Shown: piece by piece, positions 25,201 to 32,994 of the stretch
Layout: each line of letters opens with the position of its first letter
Numbering within the stretch: position 1 is the stretch's first letter
Assembly: GCA_023427845.1 (NCBI GenBank)
Contig: JAEYZX010000043.1
Coordinates: 1 to 42,564, forward strand
Direction: 5' to 3'
Length of the DNA stretch: 42,564 nucleotides
DNA from: Bacteroidota bacterium
Lineage (GTDB): Bacteria > Bacteroidota > Bacteroidia > Flavobacteriales > Flavobacteriaceae
The notes under the pieces: generated by a model
Seen by the model: only the letters and a program-made list of their open reading frames with translations
Told to the model about the DNA's origin: nothing
Databases searched by the model: none
Program-made: the position numbers and the translations under genes

Positions 25201-26568
25201 AAAGGTGAAGACAATGAAGGCAATACTGCCGATATCGTGATCTCGCGTTCTACCGAATTGAAACTGATCGACGTCAAAACAGGAATTGTCCTAAATACGC
25301 ACAACATTCCTTATGGTTCAAGCATCTTTGTAAAAGACGGCGAAATCATCGAAAAAGGAAAAGTACTTTGTAAATGGGATCCGTATAACGGTGTTATTAT
25401 TTCCGAATTTACCGGTAAAGTTGAATACGAAGATCTTGAGCAGGGACAATCGTTCCAGGTTGAGATCGATGAACAGACCGGATTCCAGGAAAAAGTAATC
25501 TCTGAGGCACGAAACAAGAAATTGATTCCAACCTTATTGATCTATGGTAAAGACGGCGAATTGATCCGTTCATACAACCTTCCGGTAGGTGCACACCTAA
25601 TGGTAGAGAACGGTGAGAAAATCAAGGCAGGTAAGATTTTGGTCAAGATTCCGCGTCGTTCGTCTAAAGCAGGCGATATCACGGGAGGACTTCCACGAAT
25701 TACCGAGCTTCTTGAAGCACGTAACCCATCAAACCCGGCAGTAGTGTCGGAAATCGACGGAGTTGTTTCGTTTGGTAAAATCAAACGTGGTAACCGTGAG
25801 ATCATCATCGAATCTAAATTCGGTGAAGTGAAGAAATACCTTGTAAAACTTTCGAACCAGATTCTTGTACAGGAAAATGACTTCGTAAGAGCAGGTGTTC
25901 CATTGTCTGACGGCGCAATTACCCCAGACGATATCCTTCGAATCCAAGGGCCGGCTGCTGTTCAACAGTATTTGGTTAACGAAATTCAGGAAGTTTACCG
26001 TTTGCAAGGTGTAAAAATCAACGACAAACACTTTGAAGTTGTGATCCGCCAGATGATGCGTAAAGTTCAGGTTCAGGATCCGGGAGATACTTTGTTCCTG
26101 GAAGACCAATTGATCCATACAAAAGACTTTATCGTCGAGAACGATAAGTTGTACGGAATGAAAGTGGTTGAGGATGCAGGTGATTCCGAAAACCTAAAAC
26201 CGGGACAGATCGTTTCTCCACGCGAACTTCGTGACGAGAATTCGTTGTTGAAACGTAACGATAAAAACCTTGTTCAGGCACGTGATGTCATTACCGCTAC
26301 CGCTACGCCGGTGTTGCAAGGTATCACAAGGGCTTCACTTCAAACCAAATCGTTTATTTCTGCGGCATCGTTCCAGGAAACAACGAAAGTATTGAACGAA
26401 GCGGCTGTTGCAGGAAAAGTCGATACGCTTGAAGGTCTTAAAGAAAACGTTATCGTTGGACATAGAATCCCTGCCGGAACCGGTATGCGTGAATATGACA
26501 ATGTGATCGTAGGTTCTAAAGAAGATTACAACGAGATGATGGCTAACAAAGAAGAATACAATTATTAA
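22261..26568 (+). CDS. rpoC: RNA polymerase beta' subunit
   Basis: 1435 residues. The N-terminal zinc-binding cysteines are in [20 protein letters not shown] and the catalytic magnesium loop [12 protein letters not shown] starts at residue 478, with D480, D482 and D484 as ligands. The second zinc site ([19 protein letters not shown]) and the trigger-loop region ([20 protein letters not shown], then TFHVGG) are intact. The protein ends in an acidic tail typical of the group. It starts 93 bases after rpoB, separated by a stable inverted repeat, and is followed three bases later by the DUF3467 gene. Confidence 0.99.
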   Translation: [1435 protein letters not shown]

Positions 26569-26571
26569 GCT

Positions 26572-26883
26572 ATGGCCGATATAAAACAACCTCAGGGACA
26601 GATCAACATCGAGCTTGATGAAGCAACGGCAGAAGGCACTTATTCAAATCTGGCGATTATCAATCATTCGTCATCCGAATTCGTACTCGACTTTGTCTGC
26701 ATCATGCCCGGCACGCCCAAAGCAAAGGTGAAATCACGAATAGTGCTTACGCCGCAACACGCAAAAAGGCTGCTCAAGGCACTCGGTGAGAACATTCACA
26801 GGTTTGAAACATCTCATGGTGATATAAAGGAATCGGAACAACCACCGATTCCGCTCAACTTTGGTCCCACGGGCCAAGCATAA
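26572..26883 (+). CDS. DUF3467 family protein
   Basis: 103 residues, with the family pattern INIELDEATAEGTYSNLAII, then FVLDFVCIMPG and RIVLTPQHAKRLLKALGENI. It is a small soluble protein of unknown function that commonly follows rpoC in Bacteroidota. Only three bases separate it from rpoC and a strong terminator follows, so it is made with RNA polymerase. A role with polymerase or in stress is possible but not shown by the sequence. Confidence 0.9.
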   Translation: MADIKQPQGQINIELDEATAEGTYSNLAIINHSSSEFVLDFVCIMPGTPKAKVKSRIVLTPQHAKRLLKALGENIHRFETSHGDIKESEQPPIPLNFGPTGQA

Positions 26884-26887
26884 CATT

Positions 26888-26914
26888 AAAAGCCCCTTTC
26901 AGGGGCTTTTTTTA
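26888..26914 (+). terminator. Terminator of the rpoBC operon
   Basis: A perfect 10-bp stem AAAAGCCCCT / AGGGGCTTTT with a TTC loop followed by TTT. It ends the whole secE to DUF3467 transcription unit. Confidence 0.95.
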
Positions 26915-26960
26915 TGAATGGATAGTATTGATTTCAGGGTTATCGTTCGATTTCCCAAAC

Positions 26961-27319
26961 AACCTCGCAGGTCTTAAACCTCCAAGGTCTTAAATACTAA
27001 ATTCACGCAATTTGATCACGCATATTTTCTGTATAGTTTCCCAAATTTTCAACCTCGCAGGTCTTAAACCTCCAAGGTCTTAAATACTAAATTCACGCAA
27101 TTTAACCACACATAATTTCTGTATAATTTCACAAACTTTCAGTCTCAGGTCTTAAACCTCCAAGGTCTTAAATACTAAAATCACGCAATTTAACCACACC
27201 TATTTTCTGTATAGTTTCACAAACTTTCAACCTCGCAGGTCTTAAACCTCCAAGGTCTTAAATACAAAATTCATTCAATTTAATCACAAATATTTTCTGC
27301 ACACTTTCACAAACTTTCA
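26961..27319. repeat. Four-copy tandem repeat of about 90 bp
   Basis: Copies begin near 26961, 27051, 27141 and 27229. Each starts AACCTCGCAGGTCTTAAACC (the third is shortened to AGTCTCAGGTC) and contains AGGTCTTAAA twice, 16 bases apart. Then come TCACGCAATTT, an ATnATTTTCTGTATA part and a CACAAACTTTC end. No coding frame runs through it. It lies between the RNA polymerase operon and the T9SS protein cluster. Confidence 0.93.
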
Positions 27320-27523
27320 TCTGTAGATTAAGTCAAAAAATTTCAATATTATTAACTCGATAAAGTGTTGCATTTATCCGATGAACTACGTTTTGTTGGG
27401 AATTTATGTAAGATTATACTGTAAAAATGAGGTGATTTTAACTAAAAATTCGCGTTTTTTAACGTTTTTTATCGATTATTTGGCAAAGCCTATATATTTG
27501 TCACGAAATCAATAACCTACTAA
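27320..27523. promoter_or_regulatory. AT-rich upstream region of the type B secreted protein, with a -7 element
   Basis: About 200 bases without a gene. TATATTTG at 27493-27500 fits the -7 consensus and lies 23 bases before the ATG. A well-placed -33 element was not found. Confidence 0.55.
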
Positions 27524-29416
27524 ATGAAAAACCTGAAAAGGATTTGCTTTTTAATCCTGCTACTGACGCTCTGCCAGTCTCTTATCGCACAGGCAGATTC
27601 AACATTGGTATCACGCACATCTGCGGATGATTTTGCTCAAACCCCGGGATGTATTCCGCCTACTGCCAGTCCGTGGATATTCTGTAACGGGTCTACTACA
27701 ACCAGCACCTCGTTCGATTTCAACAACGCCGGACAAAGTCAGTTTCATTATTCCTATACGATTGATGGCGGCGCGCCAATAACGGGTACATTCAATTCGC
27801 CGTCGAATTATACGGTAAACGGACTCTTACCGGGCCAGGTCGTTGCATTTACATTAACCTGGGTTGGCATTTGTGGCGATAATGTAAAAACCATGACATG
27901 CTCGGCATCATGTGTAACCACGACCACACCAAACTTTCCCGCCATCGCACCTTTATGTGCCGGCAGTACGGCTCCTGTACTTTCTAATACTTCTCCAAAT
28001 GGCGTCGCCGGAACCTGGTCGCCAGCAACAATCAGCAACACTGCAAGCGGTTCGTATGTTTTTACCCCAACCAGTGGATGTGCGAGCCCGCAGACTATAA
28101 ATGTGACCGTTCTTCCTAAGGTTACTCCGACATTCAATGCGTTGGCGCCGGTATGCCAGAATTCGCCCGCACCTGTTTTGCCCCAAGTTTCTACAAACGT
28201 GCCTCCAATTACCGGAACATGGAGTCCGGCCGTATCGACTGCATCAGTCGGAACGCGCTCCTATACGTTTACTCCCGATCCTGGCCAATGTACTTCTGCA
28301 ACTCCTGTAACATTATCGCTAACGGTTTTGGGTAATTCCACTCCGGGATTTGCTCCGATAGCGCCATTTTGTGCGGGAACTACGCCGCCGGTACTTTCTG
28401 CGGTCTCACCTAGTGGAGTAACCGGATCGTGGTCGCCTGCTGTGGTTTCTTCATCTGTAAGCGGCACCTATACGTTTACTCCGGATCCCGGACAGTGCGC
28501 ATCCACGCAGATTCTTACAACGACTGTAACTCCAAGTCCGCAGCCTCAATTCGATATCATAGCTCCGTTTTGTGCGGGTACACTGGCGCCAGTTTTGCCA
28601 ACAGTATCCAATGATGGGATTTCCGGAAGCTGGTGGCCCGCAGTGGTCAATAATACTGCCGATGGCGCATATGTATTTACACCTGATGCCGGTCAGTGTG
28701 CATCATCCAAAACGATCCAAATAGAGGTCATTCAACCAATTGATCCCGGCTTCAGCGATATTTCAATATGTTCGGGCGAAAGTATTCCGACGCTGCCTTC
28801 GATCTCGCCAAACGGAATTGCCGGCACATGGGCACCGCCTGTTATCGATGGTGATCTAGACGGTACGCATGTTTTCACTCCAAATGAAGGTGAATGTGCA
28901 GCGCAGCAATCCATTCAGGTGGTGATCAACCAATCGGCACCGATTACTATTGACTGGACGGTTACGGATGCCTTCGATGAAAATCAAACAATTACTGTGC
29001 TGACTTCCGGTAATGGAAATTATCTGTACCAGCTCGATTATGGACCTGTTACAGCAAATCCTATTTTTGAAAATGTAGCGCCCGGATCGCATTTCATAAC
29101 CGTTTATGATGCAAATGACTGCTCGCCACCCGTTACGGTTTCCGATATTCTCGTGATCAATTATCCGCACTTTTTTACTCCGAATGCCGACGGAATCAAT
29201 GATTTTTGGCGAGTTGGCGGACTTGATGCCGCTTCGCAGATTTTTATTTTTGACAGGTACGGCCGGTTATTAAAGCATCTTGGTACTCAAAGCGAAGGCT
29301 GGGACGGCACATTTCTCGGTACTCCAATGCCTTCAAGCGACTATTGGTTCAGCATCAAATACTACGAGCGAAATCAGTTAAAAGAATTTACTTCCCACTT
29401 TTCGTTAAAACGATAA
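27524..29416 (+). CDS. Secreted repeat protein with T9SS type B (gliding-motility-type) C-terminal sorting domain
   Basis: 630 residues. Signal peptide at residues 1-22 (ending LIAQ), then a fibronectin-like N-terminal part (about 40-130). Five repeats of roughly 65-70 residues follow (about 136-200, 201-272, 273-339, 340-405, 407-471), each with the frame IAPFCAG, PVLP, GSWSPAV, YTFTPDPGQCAS and two cysteines. The C-terminal domain (about 545-630) reads FFTPNADGINDFW, IFDRYGRLL, WDGTFLGTPMPSSDYWF, the signature of the gliding-motility-associated/T9SS type B sorting domain. The product should be exported by the Por system and displayed or released at the surface, perhaps as an adhesin. It stands alone between two long intergenic regions. 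Confidence 0.9.
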   Translation: MKNLKRICFLILLLTLCQSLIAQADSTLVSRTSADDFAQTPGCIPPTASPWIFCNGSTTTSTSFDFNNAGQSQFHYSYTIDGGAPITGTFNSPSNYTVNGLLPGQVVAFTLTWVGICGDNVKTMTCSASCVTTTTPNFPAIAPLCAGSTAPVLSNTSPNGVAGTWSPATISNTASGSYVFTPTSGCASPQTINVTVLPKVTPTFNALAPVCQNSPAPVLPQVSTNVPPITGTWSPAVSTASVGTRSYTFTPDPGQCTSATPVTLSLTVLGNSTPGFAPIAPFCAGTTPPVLSAVSPSGVTGSWSPAVVSSSVSGTYTFTPDPGQCASTQILTTTVTPSPQPQFDIIAPFCAGTLAPVLPTVSNDGISGSWWPAVVNNTADGAYVFTPDAGQCASSKTIQIEVIQPIDPGFSDISICSGESIPTLPSISPNGIAGTWAPPVIDGDLDGTHVFTPNEGECAAQQSIQVVINQSAPITIDWTVTDAFDENQTITVLTSGNGNYLYQLDYGPVTANPIFENVAPGSHFITVYDANDCSPPVTVSDILVINYPHFFTPNADGINDFWRVGGLDAASQIFIFDRYGRLLKHLGTQSEGWDGTFLGTPMPSSDYWFSIKYYERNQLKEFTSHFSLKR

Positions 29417-30170
29417 TAGTCGGGGAATGTAAGATTGTAATTACATATTTGCCTTTTTTTTCTGTAATAATGTATCGGATCAAAGAGGCTGTTGGAAGAA
29501 TTATGCAATAAAATTTGTGCCTGTTTTGTAAGAGACAGTTTACATATTTCGTCGATTTTATTAGTCAAAAACGCCCGGTAAGTATAATGCCCGGAACCCG
29601 CTTTTCTGTCAGAAAGCACTTCTTAAATGTAGTGCCGTTTAACAATAATTTAAGAAAGTATTTGAGTTTGAGTGAGGCGTAGAATTGAGTCGGTCGCGAA
29701 CGATTTTAATCTGTTAAAAAATCGTTGCTACACGTTATTTACCAATGGTTTATGTTATTTATTTTACAGTTCTCTTTACAGGGTTTCCACCTGTTAGAGC
29801 AGTGTTAATTTAAGAAAAACATCGACGAAATGCACGTTTGTCGACTATCTGGGTAGTTTATCGAAAATATTGTTGATAAGCATAACGCTGAATTACTTTT
29901 ACTCCCGCAATCAGCTATTTGCATAAATAAAAAAATACCACACGATTTTTAGAGGCGGTCGCCAACGAAAATCAAAATGCAAAAACAGCTTGCCCGAAGA
30001 GAGATTGAAAGCCCCAATCGATCGAGAATAAACCTCTGATGCATCAGTCGGATGAATTGGAAACCGGGCTTTCAACAAACAAGTAAAATAGGTTTAATTA
30101 ATAATTGATAACCGCGCGAGCGGAAGAAAAAAAAGAAGCCCCACTTCGTTTTAAAAATAAGATAGAACTT
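29417..30170. other. Long intergenic region with hairpins and a structured leader
   Basis: About 750 bases without a supported gene. It contains a 9-bp inverted repeat AACGATTTT (29699-29707) / AAAATCGTT (29718-29726). It also has a near-consensus promoter (TTG at 29873-29875, 18-base spacer, TACTTTTA at 29894-29901). Further on are a large stem at 30005-30075 and a small CCGC-GCGA-GCGG tetraloop hairpin at 30112-30123. The last three could form a leader RNA of about 265 bases for the gene at 30171. Confidence 0.5.
30005..30075 (+). promoter_or_regulatory. Structured 5' leader element (function unknown)
   Basis: TTGAAAGCCC (30005-30014) pairs perfectly with GGGCTTTCAA (30066-30075). CAAT (30015-30018) can extend it with ATTG (30056-30059) across an internal loop, and the apex contains the 12-base palindrome CTGATGCATCAG (30036-30047). 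No known riboswitch consensus was recognised. Confidence 0.5.
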
Positions 30171-32933
30171 ATGAAAAAAATTACTTTAACTGCTGATTCA
30201 AATACCACACTTGCCGGCGTAATAGTATCGCATGGTAAACTCAGAAAGCTTGTACTGGCTGTTCTGTTATTGGTTTTTGCGTTTGGTGGTGAAAATATGT
30301 TTGCGCAACTTACGCCGGCACACATCGCTCATGGTGATGTAGCCGACGAAAGTGAATTTGCAAAGGATGGCCTTACGCCGTTTGCAAAAGGCAAAAACAA
30401 GAACCGCGTACAGTATCTGTATGAGAAACTCGAGATACCTGCTTCTATGAGCAATAAAACCATAACGCATATCGGTTTTTATGTTACTGATCTCAATCTC
30501 GGAGCTACCGGCCTTGTCCCGGTCAGGAACATGACCGTAAAAGTTACCCTTTGCAACGCTGGAGCTGCGAGTAATTTCAAGGCCAACAACAGCAATATGC
30601 ACCAGACTGGTGGTTTTACCGATATGTTGACTGTTTCCGTTTCCGAGTTTACGATCTCTTCAACCGGATGGGCCGATATCGACCTTGGTGAAGGTTTCTA
30701 CTATAATAGGGATGACAGTACTAAAAATAACATTATCATTGAGATCTGCAGCGACAATACGGGAGATGTGGCGCTTGAGAATTTTGCAGTAAAAATGCGA
30801 TATGTAGATGGTAGGAAAACGCGCGGACGTTTTAATTGGGATAATGATGTCACTGCATTGCCTGTTCAGGATGCCTGTTCGCTTCCTAGTGCAGTTGCTG
30901 GTAGTTTAAAAACTACTGCTAATTATTATGGTCTGGTTTCCAGCGAGCGTTATACGCGTCCTGAAATCCGCTTTACTTATGGTTGTTCAACTCAAGGCGT
31001 TACGGGATCTGCAGCTGTCGAGGATGAAGGTACCGGCTGTTTAGGTTCGGATGTCAAATTACATGTTACAGGTGCCGATAAGGTATCGGGCCTTGAATAC
31101 CGTTGGGAGGTGTCCGAAACAGGAAATATGCCCTGGACGGCAATACCCGACAGTCATACAGAAAAACTTACGGTCAAGCGCGAGATGACTGAAAGATATT
31201 ATAGAAGAGTACAGTCGTGCGCTAACGACGTTCAGAACACGGAAGGCTTTTCGGCTAAAATAAAGGTTGACGGTGCAACATGGAATAAATATGAAAATGG
31301 CGTATGGTCAGATGGCGAGCCTACGGCATTTTCCGATACTTCGATTATTATCGAGAATGGTACATATACCGTAGATGAAAACATCAGTGCGTGTTCTTGC
31401 ATGGTTAAGCCGGGTGCCACATTGATTGTTCAAACAGGAAATGATCTAACGCTTACAGGTCCGATTGTAGATGGTGGCGGCGTTATTAAGTTTCAGGATG
31501 GCTCAAACCTTATCCAGCTTGGGTATGAAGGCGAAAATACAGGTACAATAGAATATCACAGAAATTCTCAGCCGATGGTGCAGTATGATTATACGTATTG
31601 GTCTTCACCTGTAAGTGGTGCAACATTTGCTGATTTTGCGATTGGAACCGAAGGAACGCATTTTTATAGCTTTAATCCTGCAATTCAGAACTGGGTGGCG
31701 CATCAGCCAACCGATGAGATGGTTCCGGGTGTGGGTTATATCATCCGTGCTCCTGAACCGGCAACTCCTGCGGAAGCAAACGTACCTACAGTATTCAACG
31801 GACAATTTGATGGGATTCCCAATAACGGAACTGTAAAAGTGCCTGTATTGCAAACTCCTAAATATGCATTGGTTGGAAATCCGTATCCAAGTGCAATAGA
31901 TGCTGAGGAATTTATAAACGACCAGCTTAACACGCCTTTCTTTGCCGGGACATTGTATTATTGGACACACACAAGTGCGGTTAGTACGACATATTCAGGA
32001 GGAAATGGCGAGTACAGCGCTTATAATGCCGATGACTACGCATCATTTAACGCATTTGGTGGTACAGTGCCTCCTTCAAATCCGTCGGCTACAGCTCCGG
32101 GTCAGTACATAGGTGCAGGGCAAAGCTTCATGATCGAAGGCGGGGACGTTCCCGGATATGTTACTTTCACGAATGACATGCGTATCGGTGGGACCAATAA
32201 TTCACAGTTTTTCAGACCAGGTACTGACGGTCGTGCTGCCGAAGGAACAGCAACCAGTCAGTCAGTTGAGAAGCACCGAATCTGGTTACAGATTGCAAAT
32301 AACACACATTTCAAGCAAATATTGGTTGGATATTCAAACGTTGCAACCGAAGGTGTAGACCGTGGTTATGACGGTAAAGCAATGGCGGGTACATCGTTAG
32401 GATTTTATTCTTTGATTGGTGGCGAAGCATTTGGTATCCAGGCGCGTTCACTTCCGTTTAATGTAAGTGACATTATTCCGTTGGGATTCAATACTGCGGT
32501 TGCCGGAACTTATAGGGTCTCGATGCCTATGTTCGATGGGATGTTTTCAGAATATGATGTCTATCTCGAGGATTTGGTTACCGGAACATTGCACAACTTG
32601 AAAGACGGTGAATATACTTTTACTACAGCAGCGGGTACCTTTAATTCACGCTTCCAGTTAAAATACAGTGGGTCTGCATTAGGTACCGATACTGTTTTAA
32701 GCGGTAACGAACTGTTGGTTTATAAAAAAGCTGCTGGCCTTCACATCAACAGCCAAAACGCCAATTTGAAAGATGTTAAGGTATATGATTTAAGTGGGCG
32801 ACTGCTTACTTCGAAATCGGATATCGCAAGCCGCGACCTGGTTTTGGATAACGTAAACTGGTCTACGCAGGTTCTTGTAGTCCAAACGACACTGGAAGGT
32901 GATGTTTTAATCACGAAGAAAGTTGTTTATTAA
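30171..32933 (+). CDS. Large T9SS-secreted modular surface protein A
   Basis: 920 residues from the ATG at 30171 (an in-frame start at 30105 lies within the leader and is rejected). The signal peptide is unusual: about 26 residues precede the basic-hydrophobic core KLRKLVLAVLLLVFAF, with cleavage after MFAQ near residue 45. Residues about 50-270 are an N-terminal beta module also found in the next gene. An Ig-like unit follows (LEYRWEVSE to YYRRVQSC). A conserved region from about 460 to 830 has the landmarks YTYWSSP, GYIIRA, GIPNNGTV, GNPYPS, EKHRIWL, ARSLPFN and LHNLKDG, shared with the gene at 34751. The final 80 residues (VKVYDLSGRLLTS, VLITKKVVY) are a T9SS sorting domain, most like type C (ChiA type). 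Function unknown; probably adhesion. Confidence 0.82.
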   Translation: MKKITLTADSNTTLAGVIVSHGKLRKLVLAVLLLVFAFGGENMFAQLTPAHIAHGDVADESEFAKDGLTPFAKGKNKNRVQYLYEKLEIPASMSNKTITHIGFYVTDLNLGATGLVPVRNMTVKVTLCNAGAASNFKANNSNMHQTGGFTDMLTVSVSEFTISSTGWADIDLGEGFYYNRDDSTKNNIIIEICSDNTGDVALENFAVKMRYVDGRKTRGRFNWDNDVTALPVQDACSLPSAVAGSLKTTANYYGLVSSERYTRPEIRFTYGCSTQGVTGSAAVEDEGTGCLGSDVKLHVTGADKVSGLEYRWEVSETGNMPWTAIPDSHTEKLTVKREMTERYYRRVQSCANDVQNTEGFSAKIKVDGATWNKYENGVWSDGEPTAFSDTSIIIENGTYTVDENISACSCMVKPGATLIVQTGNDLTLTGPIVDGGGVIKFQDGSNLIQLGYEGENTGTIEYHRNSQPMVQYDYTYWSSPVSGATFADFAIGTEGTHFYSFNPAIQNWVAHQPTDEMVPGVGYIIRAPEPATPAEANVPTVFNGQFDGIPNNGTVKVPVLQTPKYALVGNPYPSAIDAEEFINDQLNTPFFAGTLYYWTHTSAVSTTYSGGNGEYSAYNADDYASFNAFGGTVPPSNPSATAPGQYIGAGQSFMIEGGDVPGYVTFTNDMRIGGTNNSQFFRPGTDGRAAEGTATSQSVEKHRIWLQIANNTHFKQILVGYSNVATEGVDRGYDGKAMAGTSLGFYSLIGGEAFGIQARSLPFNVSDIIPLGFNTAVAGTYRVSMPMFDGMFSEYDVYLEDLVTGTLHNLKDGEYTFTTAAGTFNSRFQLKYSGSALGTDTVLSGNELLVYKKAAGLHINSQNANLKDVKVYDLSGRLLTSKSDIASRDLVLDNVNWSTQVLVVQTTLEGDVLITKKVVY

Positions 32934-32994
32934 TCCATTATTTTTTTACCTTTATATTTTAACAGAGCTAATAGTCCAAATCAAATCTATACAC

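Noticed and set aside
26961..27319. CRISPR array
   Set aside because: The period is about 90 bp and nearly the whole unit is conserved, with no unique spacers and no cas genes.
32923..32994. Upstream extension of T9SS protein B overlapping the end of protein A
   Set aside because: The ATG at 32995 gives a normal signal peptide. The extension would be hydrophobic and would precede it.
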